Assembly: GCA_910587155.1 (NCBI GenBank) | Contig: CAJULA010000010.1 | Span: 44,978-108,977, forward strand | DNA from: an uncultured Lachnospiraceae bacterium | GTDB lineage: Bacteria; Bacillota; Clostridia; Lachnospirales; Lachnospiraceae | DNA length: 64,000 bases | Direction of reading: 5' to 3' | Shown here: piece after piece, positions 50,109-59,733 of the stretch | Layout: each line of letters opens with the position of its first letter | How positions within the stretch are numbered: position 1 is the first letter of the stretch | Translations under genes and position numbers: made by a program | Notes under the pieces: generated by a model | What the model was told of the DNA's origin: nothing | Databases searched by the model: none | The model's input: only the letters and a program-made list of their open reading frames with translations

Positions 50109-51095
50109 ATGGCGAGTATCAGGGATGTGGCAAAGCTGGCCGGTGTTTCTCCTGCTACGGTATCGCGGGTTATGAATGGTACGGTGAATGTGGATGATGA
50201 TAAAAAAGAGAAGGTTCTGAGAGCCATTCGTGAAACGGGTTTCAGACCCAACGAACTGGCAAGGGCGTTGTACAAAAAGTCTTCCCGCATCATCGGTGTG
50301 ATCGTTCCCAACATTGAAAATCCGTTTTTCAATGAACTTGCGAAGGCGGTAGAAGAAGAGGCATACAGAAATCAGTATAAAATACTGCTCTGCAATTCCA
50401 ATGACAATACGGAAAAAGAATTCATGAATATTCAAATGATGGCGCAGATGAAGGCAGACGGCATTATCATCATTACTAACAGCGATAAGACTGGCCGGAT
50501 GATTGCAGACTGTCAGCTTCCGGTGGTGATGCTTGACCGCCGTCTGACCGACAGCGGCCAGACGGCCTATGTGGAATCAGACCATTACAAAGGCGGCGGG
50601 ATGGCTGTCAGTCACCTGATTGAATGCGGGTGCAGGAATATCGTATTTCTGCGGGGCCCTCTTAGCCTGTCCAGCGGATTGTGGAGATACCGGGGCTATC
50701 ATGAAGTCTGCGACAGATTCGCGATCAAAGAGCAATGCATCGACTGTCGGTATGACTATGAAGACGGTCTGCGGGCAGCCAGAGAGCTGGTAACGCGATA
50801 TCCCGATGCGGACGGTATTGTAGCCAGCAATGACATGGTAGCCATTGCGACATACAAGGTTCTTTCCGAGAGAGGCTATCGGGTTCCGGAGGATGTGCAG
50901 ATCATAGGGTTTGATAACATCCGATTCAGTTGGCTGTTTACGCCGGAGCTGACAACTGTGATTCAGCCGATTGCGGATATGGGGACGCTGGCAGTTGAGA
51001 TTATTATGAGACATCATAAGGGACTGCCGTTTCAGCAGGAAAACATACTGGACGTTTCCCTCGTGGAGCGCCAGACAACAAAGAGAAAGGGGTAA
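50109..51095 (+). CDS. rbsR: LacI-family regulator, probable ribose repressor
   Basis: A 328-residue repressor: N-terminal HTH (IRDVAKLAGVSPATVSRVMNGT), hinge NELARALYKKSSRIIG, then a sugar-binding fold with ADGIVASNDMVAIATYKVL and VQIIGFDNIRFSWLFTPELTTV. It is the first gene of the operon, so autoregulation through the palindrome 19 bp upstream is likely. The location before rbsK-D-A-C-B supports ribose as inducer. Confidence 0.9.
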   Translation: MASIRDVAKLAGVSPATVSRVMNGTVNVDDDKKEKVLRAIRETGFRPNELARALYKKSSRIIGVIVPNIENPFFNELAKAVEEEAYRNQYKILLCNSNDNTEKEFMNIQMMAQMKADGIIIITNSDKTGRMIADCQLPVVMLDRRLTDSGQTAYVESDHYKGGGMAVSHLIECGCRNIVFLRGPLSLSSGLWRYRGYHEVCDRFAIKEQCIDCRYDYEDGLRAARELVTRYPDADGIVASNDMVAIATYKVLSERGYRVPEDVQIIGFDNIRFSWLFTPELTTVIQPIADMGTLAVEIIMRHHKGLPFQQENILDVSLVERQTTKRKG

Positions 51096-51099
51096 TCAG

Positions 51100-51996
51100 A
51101 TGAAACTTGCGGTAGTGGGGAGTATCAATATGGATATGACCGTCACGGCGGAGCGGATTCCGCTGAAGGGGGAGACCCTTAAGGGAAGCAGCATCAGCTA
51201 TATCCCGGGCGGTAAGGGGGCCAATCAGGCCGTGGCCATGGCCAAGCTGGGCGCGGAAGTGGAGATGTTCGGAGCCGTGGGTGATGACGGCAACGGGCAG
51301 GCGCTGCTTGACAATTTAAAACGTGCGGGGGTAAAGACAGAGCATGTGAAGATCTGTCAGGATGTGCCCACAGGCATTGCGATGATCACGGTGGCAGAAA
51401 ACGATAACACGATCGTTGTCGTGGCGGGGGCCAACGGAGAGGTTGACCGGGCTTATGTGGATGAGATCAAACCGGTGCTGGAAGGCTATGATATGGTCGT
51501 ACTGCAGCATGAGATTCCGCTGGAGACGGTGCATTATGTCGTGGAGTTTTGTGCGGAAAAGGGAATTCAGGTGGTACTGAACCCGGCACCGGCAGCAGAA
51601 GTGCCAATGGATGTGATCGAAAAGGTCACCTATGTGACACCCAACGAGCATGAGGCAGCGCTCATTTTCGGCAAAGATCTGCCTACGGAAGAACTTCTCA
51701 GAAAATATCCGGAGAAGCTGATCATCACGCAGGGTTCCAGAGGCGTATCCGCCTGCCTGCAGTCAGGCGAAGTGCTGACCGTACCGGCCAGACCCGCGAA
51801 GGTTATGGATACTACCGGAGCAGGCGATACCTTAAACGGTGCATTTTCCGTGCGCAGAGCAATGGGAGATGACTTACAGAGCGCCCTTTTCTATGCGAAT
51901 ACTGCAGCCAGTCTGTCCACGGAAAAATTCGGGGCGCAGACCGGGATGCCCACCGCAGATGAAGTGGCGGCAGAGTTAGGGAGGCAGAAAGCATGA
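51100..51996 (+). CDS. rbsK: Ribokinase
   Basis: Phosphorylates ribose to ribose-5-phosphate. Signatures: GSINMDMTVTAERIPLKGETL, PGGKGANQAVAMAKLGAEV, and DTTGAGDTLNGAFSV with catalytic Asp. 298 residues is the family length. The gene follows the repressor by 4 bp and overlaps rbsD by 4 bp. Confidence 0.96.
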   Translation: MKLAVVGSINMDMTVTAERIPLKGETLKGSSISYIPGGKGANQAVAMAKLGAEVEMFGAVGDDGNGQALLDNLKRAGVKTEHVKICQDVPTGIAMITVAENDNTIVVVAGANGEVDRAYVDEIKPVLEGYDMVVLQHEIPLETVHYVVEFCAEKGIQVVLNPAPAAEVPMDVIEKVTYVTPNEHEAALIFGKDLPTEELLRKYPEKLIITQGSRGVSACLQSGEVLTVPARPAKVMDTTGAGDTLNGAFSVRRAMGDDLQSALFYANTAASLSTEKFGAQTGMPTADEVAAELGRQKA

Positions 51997-52400
51997 AGAG
52001 ACAGGGGATTTTAAACAGTGACATTTCCAGAGTGCTTGGTTATATGGGGCATACGGATCAGATCTGTATTGGCGACTGCGGACTTCCCATTCCGGAAGAG
52101 ACGGAGCGGATTGATCTGGCAGTGCGTTTCGGCAGGCCGTCTTTTATGGAAGTATTGCGGGAAGTGGCGGCAGATATGAAGGTCGAAAAGATCATTCTGG
52201 CGGAAGAGATCAAAACCAGGAATCCGGCGGTGGAAAAAGAAATAGAACAGTTATTTGCGGAGACGGGTGCTGCCTGTGAGACGGTGTATGTACCGCATAC
52301 GGAATTAAAAGAGATGACGAAACACTGCAAGGCAGTCATCCGCACAGGTGAGATTACACCTTATGCAAATATTATCTTACAGTCAGGCTGTATTTTTTAA
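51993..52400 (+). CDS. rbsD: D-ribose pyranase
   Basis: Interconverts beta-ribopyranose and ribofuranose so the kinase can use ribose. ISRVLGYMGHTDQICIGDCGLPIP carries the conserved His, and the end GEITPYANIILQSGCIF is typical. 135 residues; overlaps rbsK by four bases (ATGA), suggesting coupled translation. Confidence 0.96.
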   Translation: MKRQGILNSDISRVLGYMGHTDQICIGDCGLPIPEETERIDLAVRFGRPSFMEVLREVAADMKVEKIILAEEIKTRNPAVEKEIEQLFAETGAACETVYVPHTELKEMTKHCKAVIRTGEITPYANIILQSGCIF

Positions 52401-52417
52401 AGAGAGGGGGAAAGATT

Positions 52418-53911
52418 ATGCAGATTGAAATGCGTGGAATCAACAAGGCATTCGGAGGAAACGCAGTGCTGCAGGATGCGGGCTTTCTGCTGGATCACGG
52501 TGAGATCCATGCCCTGATGGGAGAAAACGGCGCAGGAAAATCCACCCTGATGAAGATTCTGACAGGCGTCTATACAAGAGATGCCGGCACCGTGATCGTT
52601 GATGGTCAGGAGGTCTGTTATAAAAATCCGCAGGAAGCGGAAAAGGCCGGTATCGTTTTCATCCATCAGGAGCTGAACGTACTGTTTGATCTGACTGTGG
52701 AGGAAAATATGTTCCTCGGCAAAGAGATCAAAAAAGGGTTTGGCGTATGCGATAAAAAGGCCATGCGGCAGGAAGTGAGAAAAATTCTGGACCGTCTGGG
52801 TGTGGACATTGACCCGGGCCAGCGGATGAATGAGTTGTCCGTGGGTCAGCAGCAGATGATCGAGATTGCCAAGGCGCTGATGGTGGATGCGCAGGTCATC
52901 ATCATGGATGAGCCGACGGCGGCGCTGACGCAGAGCGAGACGACAGTGCTGTTCCAGGTGGTCAATTCCCTGCGGGAAAAGGGCGTTTCCATCGTCTATA
53001 TTTCTCATCGTATGGAAGAGATTTTTGAACTCTGCGACCGTATTACCATCCTGCGGGACGGATCTTATATCGGCACCAAAAAGATCAAAGAGACCGATAT
53101 GAATGATGTGGTGCGCATGATGATCGGCCGTGAGATCGGGGAGCGTTACCCGGCCCGCAAAGCTAAAATAGGTGATGTGGCCTTTGAAGTGAAGGGTCTC
53201 ACCTGTCCCGGCGTGTTCGAAAATGTATCCTTCCAGGTACATGCGGGAGAAGTGCTGGGCGTGTCCGGACTGATGGGTGCGGGCAGGACAGAGATCATGC
53301 AGGCGATTTTCGGCAATATGCCCCATGTAACCGGTGAAATCTATCTGGACGGCAAAAAGATTGAAAACAGAAATCCCCAGGAAGCCATGAAAAACGGCAT
53401 CGGTTTTATTACCGAAGACCGAAAAGTGGAAGGGCTGATGCTGGAAGAGAGCATTATGAAAAATATATCCATTGCCAATCTGGGAAGGATATCGCAAAAC
53501 GGCGTATTGAGTAAGGAAAAAGAAGACGCCCTTGTAAAACGGGGAATTGAAGAACTTCATATCAAGTGTTTTGGCCCGCAGCATGAATGTAATAATTTAA
53601 GCGGCGGTAATCAGCAGAAGGTGGTCTTCGCCAAGTGGATTTATACGGAGCCGCGGGTGCTGATCCTGGATGAGCCGACCAGAGGCGTGGACATCGGCGC
53701 CAAAAAGGAAATTTACAGTATTATCAACGATCTTGCGGAGCAGGGCGTAGCAATTATCATGGTATCTTCGGAGCTTCCCGAAGTGCTGGGGATGTCCGAC
53801 CGGATCATGATCGTAGGAGAAGGCCTCGTGCGTGGTGTCCTTCATAAGGAAGAAGCAAATCAGGAAAATATTATGATCCTTGCGACAGGAGGGGAGCTAA
53901 ATGAAGAATAA
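52418..53911 (+). CDS. rbsA: Ribose ABC transporter ATPase
   Basis: Double-ATPase subunit of the ribose importer. N half: GENGAGKSTLMKILTG (Walker A), LSVGQQQMIEIAKAL (signature) and IIMDEPTAAL (Walker B). C half: GRTEIMQAIFG (degenerate Walker A), NLSGGNQQKVVFAKW and LILDEPTRGVDIGAKKEI. 497 residues as expected. The end overlaps rbsC by 11 bp. Confidence 0.96.
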   Translation: MQIEMRGINKAFGGNAVLQDAGFLLDHGEIHALMGENGAGKSTLMKILTGVYTRDAGTVIVDGQEVCYKNPQEAEKAGIVFIHQELNVLFDLTVEENMFLGKEIKKGFGVCDKKAMRQEVRKILDRLGVDIDPGQRMNELSVGQQQMIEIAKALMVDAQVIIMDEPTAALTQSETTVLFQVVNSLREKGVSIVYISHRMEEIFELCDRITILRDGSYIGTKKIKETDMNDVVRMMIGREIGERYPARKAKIGDVAFEVKGLTCPGVFENVSFQVHAGEVLGVSGLMGAGRTEIMQAIFGNMPHVTGEIYLDGKKIENRNPQEAMKNGIGFITEDRKVEGLMLEESIMKNISIANLGRISQNGVLSKEKEDALVKRGIEELHIKCFGPQHECNNLSGGNQQKVVFAKWIYTEPRVLILDEPTRGVDIGAKKEIYSIINDLAEQGVAIIMVSSELPEVLGMSDRIMIVGEGLVRGVLHKEEANQENIMILATGGELNEE

Positions 53912-54836
53912 AAAAGCAGTCAACTATTTACAGGAGCTGGGTGCGCTCATTGCCCTGGTCTTACTGGTTCTCGGAATCGGCATTATCAGTCCTGAATTCA
54001 GGACGGTAGGTAACTTTTTATCTCTGCTCCGGCAGTCATCCATCAATGGTTTTATTGCGTTTGGTATGACCTGCGTCATCCTTACCGGCGGTATTGATCT
54101 GTCGGTAGGCTCTGTACTGGCTCTGACAACCGCATTTTGCGCAAGCTTCATCGCGGGCGGCATGCCGGTGGGGCTGGCCATGCTTCTGGCGATGCTGATC
54201 GGCACGTTTTTCGGAGTGATCAGCGGCTTACTTGTGACAAAAGGACGTCTGCAGCCCTTTATCGCCACACTGATTACCATGACCGTATACAGAGGTCTGA
54301 CAATGATCTTTATGGACGGAAAACCGATTTCCAATCTGGGAGACAGCTTCTTCCTCAAAGTGGTGGGAAAAGGTAATTTCTTTGGTATCCCGATCCCGGT
54401 CATTTTATTTGTGGCAGTGTTTGCAATCTTTGTGTTTGTACTGGAAAAGACCACATTCGGCCGCCGCATTTATGCGACAGGCAGCAACTGGAAATCCGCG
54501 AAGCTTGCGGGTGTGAACATTGATCTGACCAAGATGGCGGCTTATGCCATATCAGGCTGCATGGCAGCCGTATCCGGTCTGATCCTCTTATCCCGTCTGG
54601 GCTCTGCACAGCCGACGCTGGGTGAAGGGTATGAGCTGGATGCCATTGCCGCAGTGGCGCTGGGCGGCACCAGCATGAACGGCGGACGCGGACGGATCTG
54701 GAAGACTTTTGTAGGCGTACTGATCATTGCAGTTTTAAATAACGGCCTGAATATTCTGGGCGTGTCATCCTATTATCAGGATGTGGTGAAAGGTATTGTA
54801 ATTCTGGTTGCGGTTATGTCCGATCAGAAGCGATAA
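53901..54836 (+). CDS. rbsC: Ribose ABC transporter permease
   Basis: A 311-residue permease with about 8-10 helices. The motif GGIDLSVGSVLALTTAF and AVSGLILLSRLGSAQPTLGEGYELDAIAAVALGGTS mark the RbsC family. It forms the membrane channel with RbsA and RbsB. Confidence 0.95.
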   Translation: MKNKKAVNYLQELGALIALVLLVLGIGIISPEFRTVGNFLSLLRQSSINGFIAFGMTCVILTGGIDLSVGSVLALTTAFCASFIAGGMPVGLAMLLAMLIGTFFGVISGLLVTKGRLQPFIATLITMTVYRGLTMIFMDGKPISNLGDSFFLKVVGKGNFFGIPIPVILFVAVFAIFVFVLEKTTFGRRIYATGSNWKSAKLAGVNIDLTKMAAYAISGCMAAVSGLILLSRLGSAQPTLGEGYELDAIAAVALGGTSMNGGRGRIWKTFVGVLIIAVLNNGLNILGVSSYYQDVVKGIVILVAVMSDQKR

Positions 54837-54865
54837 TACAACATTCAAAAATGGAGGAAAACAAT

Positions 54866-55825
54866 ATGAAGATGAAAAAGTTAACAGGAATTTTACTGGC
54901 AGCAGTACTCACCTTTTCGCTGGCAGGCTGCGGTGCCGTGTCAGTAGACGGCGAGACACCGGCCAAAAGCGGGGCGGATGCGGGAGCAGAGGAAAATGCA
55001 TCCGCGGAAGGAGAAGCAACAGGCAGCGGCAGCATTGGCCTTGCCATTTCCACGCTGAACAATCCCTTCTTTGTCACACTGAGCGAGGGCGCACAGGCGG
55101 CGGCAGAGGAAAATAATGTGGAACTGATCGTTGTGGATGCGGGTGACGACGCGGCAAAGCAGACAAGTGACATCGAAGATCTGATCTCCAGAAATATCAG
55201 TGTACTGATCGTCAATCCGGTGGATTCCGACGCAGTGGCTCCTGCCGTAAAGGATGCGGTTGCGAAGGGGATCAAGGTGGTATCCGTTGACCGTGTGGTA
55301 AACGGTGTGGATGTTGACTGTGCCATCGCGTCCGACAATGTGGCCGGCGCCAAGGCGGCAACGGAATATCTGATCAGTCTGGTCGGTGAAGGCGCCAAGG
55401 TGGCGGAGCTTCAGGGTGTGCCGGGTGCCAGTGCGACCATCGACAGAGGGGAAGGCTTCCATCAGGCGGCGGATGAAGCGCTGGATGTGGTTTCCAGCCA
55501 GACCGCAAACTTCAACCGTTCCGAAGGCATGACGGTTATGGAAAATATGCTGCAGGCAAATCCGGATATCCAGGGTGTATTCGCACACAATGATGAAATG
55601 GCACTGGGTGCGGTGGAAGCCATTGCAGGAAAAGAGATCGTAGTCGTAGGCTTTGACGCAACGGATGATGCACTGACAGCGGTATCCGGCGGTAAGATGG
55701 CAGCGACGGTTGCACAGAAACCGGATCTGATGGGTGCCACGGCAGTGGAGACAGCCATCAAGCTGATCGCCGGGGAAACGGTGGAAAAAGAAATTCCGGT
55801 TGAAGTGGAACTGGTGACAGAGTAA
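54866..55825 (+). CDS. rbsB: Ribose-binding lipoprotein
   Basis: Extracytoplasmic receptor. The start at 54866 follows GGAGG; the lipobox is FSLAGCG (about residue 21). A charged linker precedes the periplasmic-binding fold, with IGLAISTLNNPFFVTLSEGAQ, VSVDRVVNGVDVDCAIASDN and VVGFDATDDALTAV, all typical of RbsB. Being the last gene, it has a terminator at 55886. Confidence 0.94.
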   Translation: MKMKKLTGILLAAVLTFSLAGCGAVSVDGETPAKSGADAGAEENASAEGEATGSGSIGLAISTLNNPFFVTLSEGAQAAAEENNVELIVVDAGDDAAKQTSDIEDLISRNISVLIVNPVDSDAVAPAVKDAVAKGIKVVSVDRVVNGVDVDCAIASDNVAGAKAATEYLISLVGEGAKVAELQGVPGASATIDRGEGFHQAADEALDVVSSQTANFNRSEGMTVMENMLQANPDIQGVFAHNDEMALGAVEAIAGKEIVVVGFDATDDALTAVSGGKMAATVAQKPDLMGATAVETAIKLIAGETVEKEIPVEVELVTE

Positions 55826-55885
55826 CGGTGAGGCCGGGCAAAGGAATAGTCCGCATCAGCCGGAAATGATCAAATAAGCAATGAG

Positions 55886-55925
55886 AAAAGAGAACCGTGA
55901 AGGGATGCTTCAGGGTTCTCTTTTT
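55886..55925 (+). terminator. Rho-independent terminator after rbsB
   Basis: AAAAGAGAACC (55886-55896) pairs with GGTTCTCTTTTT (55914-55925), with an inner TGAAG/CTTCA stem. Confidence 0.88.
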
Positions 55926-56043
55926 GTATATGCAGAGTGAATGATGTCTGTTTTTGGGGTTTACATAATCCAGAGAGGGGTGTTGGACTGAGCAAAAGAT
56001 CGGAAAAAATGTCGAAATTGGTCTTGCAAATTGAAAATAGAGA

Positions 56044-56072
56044 TTGATTATATCATAATAAAAGGCTATAAT
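56044..56072 (+). promoter_or_regulatory. Promoter of the chemoreceptor gene
   Basis: TTGATT (56044-56049), 17-bp spacer, TATAAT (56067-56072). No sigma-D motif (TAAA...GCCGATA) is seen. The remaining part of 55926-56124 has no gene. Confidence 0.55.
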
Positions 56073-56124
56073 GATACAATAATAGTAATTCTTTTCGACT
56101 TTAACAAAAAGGGGGATTATAAAG

Positions 56125-57822
56125 ATGAACAGAAAAGAAATGATTGAGAAGAAGCTGGTACGCTCCTTTTTTACGGTAGTGTCTATTACCGCAGTGGCAG
56201 CAGTTATCGGCCTGATCGCAATCATTGGTATCTCAAACAGATATTCCTACGCATTGAAAAACTTCGGTTTTGCCCAGGGGGATATCGGCAGGGCGATGTT
56301 TGAGTTTGCGGATGTCAGATCTTCACTTCGCGCTGCTATCGGTTATGATGATGCAGATGCCATCGCGACCGTGGTGAAGCAGCATGAAACTTCCATTGCG
56401 GCACTCAAGGAGAGTCTGGTGGATGTGGAAAAGACGGTCGTATCAACGGACGGCAGAACGACCTACGATGCGATCATGGGAGAGCTGGATGCTTATCTGG
56501 AGCTGGATGCAGAGATTATGGAACTCGGAGCGACGACAGACAGAGAGCTCTGCAAACAGGCACAGGAAATTGCACTGAGTGAACTGTCGGGCAAATATAA
56601 CAGTATTTATACTAAACTGGAAAGTCTTCTGGATGTGAAGGTAAACGAAGGCAACAGCCTGTCCACGATGCTTAACATAGCGGGATGGATACTGTCTCTT
56701 GTCATTGTGGTGGCGATTGCGGTGGCAATGATTGCCTCCATGCGGATTGGTAGAAGTATTGCACAAAAGATTGCAAATTCGCTGAAGGTGCTGGGAGAGC
56801 GTTTCAATACCTTTGCAAACGGCGATCTTTCCTCACCGTTTCCGCAGATTCATACCGGCGATGAAGTGGAAGAACTGGGAGAACATGCGGTATCCATGGC
56901 AGAGAATCTCAGTGCGATCATTTATGATATGGAAGAACTTCTGGGAGAAATGGCAACCGGCGATTATACGGTGCGCTCCAAGATTCCGGAAAAGTATACG
57001 GCAGACTTTAAAAAGCTGTTCCAGTCCATACGTGGCCTGCGGGATCAGATGACAACGACTCTTACCTCGATCGGCGAGGCTTCCGAGCAGGTGCAGGCAG
57101 GCTCCGGCAATCTGGCTGACGCTTCTCAGAACCTGGCAGAAGGGGCAACGGAGCAGGCAGGCGCAGTACAGGAGCTGCATGCAACGATCAGCAGCATTTC
57201 CACGACGATGGAAAAGACGGCAGAGAGCGCCGAAGAGTCTTATACAAAAGCACAGCAGTATGCCGATGAGGCAGACAACAGCCGTGAGCAGATGAACAAG
57301 ATGATGGAGGCTATGAAGCGGATTGACAATACGTCTGCAAGGATCGGGGATATCATTTCCGAGATTGAATCCATCGCGGCACAGACGAACCTGCTGTCCC
57401 TGAACGCTTCCATAGAGGCGGCGAGAGCAGGAGAATCCGGACGTGGTTTTGCCGTAGTGGCAAATCAGATCAGAGAACTGGCGGATCAGAGTGCCAAGGC
57501 GGCAGTGGATACGAGAGAGCTGATCGAAAGCTCCATCAAAGAGGTTTCTGCAGGCAATACGGCGGCAGAATCAGCATCGGGCGCGATTACTTCCGTTGTG
57601 GACGGTATCAAGCAGATTGCGGAGTTCTCCAAGAATCTGAAAGTCATGGTGGAAGATCAGACGGAATCCATACGACAGGCCGAGCTGGGGGTCAACCAGA
57701 TTTCGGAAGTGGTACAGAGCAATGCGGCTACGGCTGAGGAAGCATCTGCCACGAGTGAGGAACTGTCGGCACAGGCAATTACTCTGGATGGGCTGATCGG
57801 ACAGTTTAAATTATCAAAGTAA
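56125..57822 (+). CDS. Methyl-accepting chemotaxis protein
   Basis: A 565-residue receptor. Helix 1 (about 20-37), a short outer domain of about 160 residues resembling a four-helix bundle, helix 2 (about 185-210), HAMP, then a cytoplasmic methylation and signalling tip with the hairpin core IAAQTNLLSLNASIEAARAGESGRGFAVVA. No C-terminal CheR pentapeptide is present (ends GLIGQFKLSK). It comes after the ribose operon but with its own promoter; whether it senses ribose-bound RbsB is not shown. Confidence 0.92.
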   Translation: MNRKEMIEKKLVRSFFTVVSITAVAAVIGLIAIIGISNRYSYALKNFGFAQGDIGRAMFEFADVRSSLRAAIGYDDADAIATVVKQHETSIAALKESLVDVEKTVVSTDGRTTYDAIMGELDAYLELDAEIMELGATTDRELCKQAQEIALSELSGKYNSIYTKLESLLDVKVNEGNSLSTMLNIAGWILSLVIVVAIAVAMIASMRIGRSIAQKIANSLKVLGERFNTFANGDLSSPFPQIHTGDEVEELGEHAVSMAENLSAIIYDMEELLGEMATGDYTVRSKIPEKYTADFKKLFQSIRGLRDQMTTTLTSIGEASEQVQAGSGNLADASQNLAEGATEQAGAVQELHATISSISTTMEKTAESAEESYTKAQQYADEADNSREQMNKMMEAMKRIDNTSARIGDIISEIESIAAQTNLLSLNASIEAARAGESGRGFAVVANQIRELADQSAKAAVDTRELIESSIKEVSAGNTAAESASGAITSVVDGIKQIAEFSKNLKVMVEDQTESIRQAELGVNQISEVVQSNAATAEEASATSEELSAQAITLDGLIGQFKLSK

Positions 57823-57851
57823 GGATTACATAAAATCTTATAACACATAAA

Positions 57852-57892
57852 CAGAAGCCTTTGACTATTTTGTATCAAAGGCTTCTGCTTTT
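57852..57892. terminator. Strong bidirectional terminator
   Basis: CAGAAGCCTTTGA (57852-57864) pairs perfectly over 13 bp with TCAAAGGCTTCTG (57875-57887), with a T-run after it and a T-rich flank on the other strand. Separates the convergent chemoreceptor and alpha-glucosidase genes. Confidence 0.9.
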
Positions 57893-57910
57893 TCTGCATG
57901 GTGTTTTTTA

Positions 57911-59605
57911 TCAGGCGGGACGGTGGCTGATATCCAGTATGACTGCCTGATAATCATCCAGGGTAATGCTATTGTCACTGTTTATATGAAGGGTATCGCA
58001 GTTATTAAGCAGTACTTTGCGGCAGTGCCCGGGAAGCGTCACCTTTCGCGACTCTTTGCGGAAATTGGCCAGAACGAGCAGAGTCTGTGACTCTCCAACT
58101 CTGTAGAAGGCCATCAGGTTTTCTTCCTCTTCCAGAAAAGGCTTCAGACTTCCATATACAATGGTACCTGCGTAGGCCGGGTCTTTTCTGAGAGCGATCA
58201 GAGCCTTATAGCAGGAAAATACGGAATGTGGATCCCGGATCTGCGCAGCAGCATTGATACGGGTGTAATTCGGATTGACCCGCAGCCAGGGAGTCCCGTC
58301 GCTGAAGCCTGCATTGGGGGAGGCATCCCACTGAAAGGGGGTGCGGGCATTGTCGCGGCTGTAAAAGGATACAGCATGCAGCGCATCTTCCGGCGACAGT
58401 CCGCTCTGCCTTGCCACCTCGTATTCATCCCGTGTACTTACATCATCAATTTCATCTATTGAAGTAAACGGCAGATTTTCCATCCCCAGTTCCTGTCCCT
58501 GATAGATCCAGGGAAGGCCGCGCAGCATAAAGGAAACGATGGCCAGGAGCTTTTTGGCATGTTCGGAAAGATCGGCCGGCGGAATATATCGGCTGACACC
58601 CCGGGGCTCATCGTGGTTTTCGATAATATTGGAGATAAAACCGATCTGTTCCATCTGTTTCTGTGTGGCAAAACAGCAGGATTTGTAATGCTCAGGCGTA
58701 ATATGGCGGGAGCAGTACCAGCCTTTGGGATCTCCGCCCCATACGGCGGCCCGGAAGTCAAACATTGTGGAGAAATAGCCATTGTCTCCGATAAAATCGT
58801 CCAGTTCTTCCTCTCTTACGTTAAATACTTCCCCTACGGTAAAGGCATCATGCTTTTGGAACACGCGATCCCGCATTTCGCCCAGAAATTCCCCGATGCC
58901 GACAGCGTCGGAAAGCATGGCGGTGGCAGAGATAAGCCCGTCGTCTCTGTCAGGCGGATAGCTGTAATCCGTAAAGGGGAGTGCTTTTTTGATATTGATA
59001 ATGGCGTCGATACGGAAACCCGCCAGTCCCTTGTCCATCCACCAGTTCATCATCCGGTAAATTTCTTCCCGCAGAGTGGGATTTTCCCAGTTGAGGTCTG
59101 GCTGTTTTTTGTGGAAAAGATGCAGGTAATACAGATCCGTACCGGGAACCGGTTCCCATGCACTGCCTCCGAAATAACCCCGCCAGTTATTGGGCGGCTG
59201 TCCGTTTATCCCTTTTTCAAAGTAAAAGTAACCGGCGTAAGGACCATAAGGGTCCTGCAGTGCTTTCTGAAACCATTCGTGCTCATCGGAACAGTGGTTG
59301 ACTACCAGATCCATGAGAATGGAGATGCCTTTTTCTTTTGCCCGGGCGATCAGCTCTTCCATGTCCTCCATAGTGCCGAAACGGGGATCTATTTCGTAAT
59401 AATCAGAAATATCATAGCCCTGATCCGCAAGCGGGGATTGATAGCAGGGAGAAATCCAGATGATATCAATTCCCAGCTCTTTCAGATAATCCAGTTTACG
59501 AATGATTCCCTGCAAGTCTCCGATGCCGTTACCGGTAGTGTCCTTGAAGCTTTTGGGGTAGATCTGATAGGCCACTTTGCCGTGCCACCATTTTTTCTGT
59601 ATCAT
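57911..59605 (-). CDS. GH13 alpha-glucosidase / oligo-1,6-glucosidase
   Basis: A 564-residue cytosolic enzyme. The sequence WWHGKVAYQIYPKSFKDTTGNGIGDLQGI is the opening of the GH13_31 type (isomaltase, alpha-glucosidase, trehalose-6-phosphate hydrolase). Catalytic residues: Asp in AGFRIDAIINIKK, Glu in FTVGEVFNV, Asp in NIIENHDEPRGVSR. The start at 59605 uses GGAGG; the frame extends 26 codons upstream without homology. Its neighbouring LacI regulator is broken. Confidence 0.9.
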   Translation of the reverse strand: MIQKKWWHGKVAYQIYPKSFKDTTGNGIGDLQGIIRKLDYLKELGIDIIWISPCYQSPLADQGYDISDYYEIDPRFGTMEDMEELIARAKEKGISILMDLVVNHCSDEHEWFQKALQDPYGPYAGYFYFEKGINGQPPNNWRGYFGGSAWEPVPGTDLYYLHLFHKKQPDLNWENPTLREEIYRMMNWWMDKGLAGFRIDAIINIKKALPFTDYSYPPDRDDGLISATAMLSDAVGIGEFLGEMRDRVFQKHDAFTVGEVFNVREEELDDFIGDNGYFSTMFDFRAAVWGGDPKGWYCSRHITPEHYKSCCFATQKQMEQIGFISNIIENHDEPRGVSRYIPPADLSEHAKKLLAIVSFMLRGLPWIYQGQELGMENLPFTSIDEIDDVSTRDEYEVARQSGLSPEDALHAVSFYSRDNARTPFQWDASPNAGFSDGTPWLRVNPNYTRINAAAQIRDPHSVFSCYKALIALRKDPAYAGTIVYGSLKPFLEEEENLMAFYRVGESQTLLVLANFRKESRKVTLPGHCRKVLLNNCDTLHINSDNSITLDDYQAVILDISHRPA

Positions 59606-59654
59606 ATCATATCCTCCTGATTGTAAGTTTTGTATTCTGTCCTTTTCTGATTCT

Positions 59655-59701
59655 ATTGTAATGGCAGCAGCAAAGAAATTCAAAGGTTAAACGCATAACC
59701 T
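59655..59701 (-). promoter_or_regulatory. Alpha-glucosidase promoter and LacI-like operator
   Basis: Minus strand: TTGAAT (59683-59678), 17-bp spacer, TACAAT (59660-59655). Just upstream an inverted repeat AGGTTA-AACGCA-TAACCT (59684-59701) has the central CG of LacI-family sites. The broken regulator gene is adjacent. Confidence 0.55.
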
Positions 59702-59733
59702 GTTACAAAAATGATAAGAGAAAATTGTGCATA

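Noticed and set aside
58559..59620. Plus-strand 353-codon open frame inside the alpha-glucosidase gene
   Set aside because: Shadow; the minus strand has the catalytic motifs.
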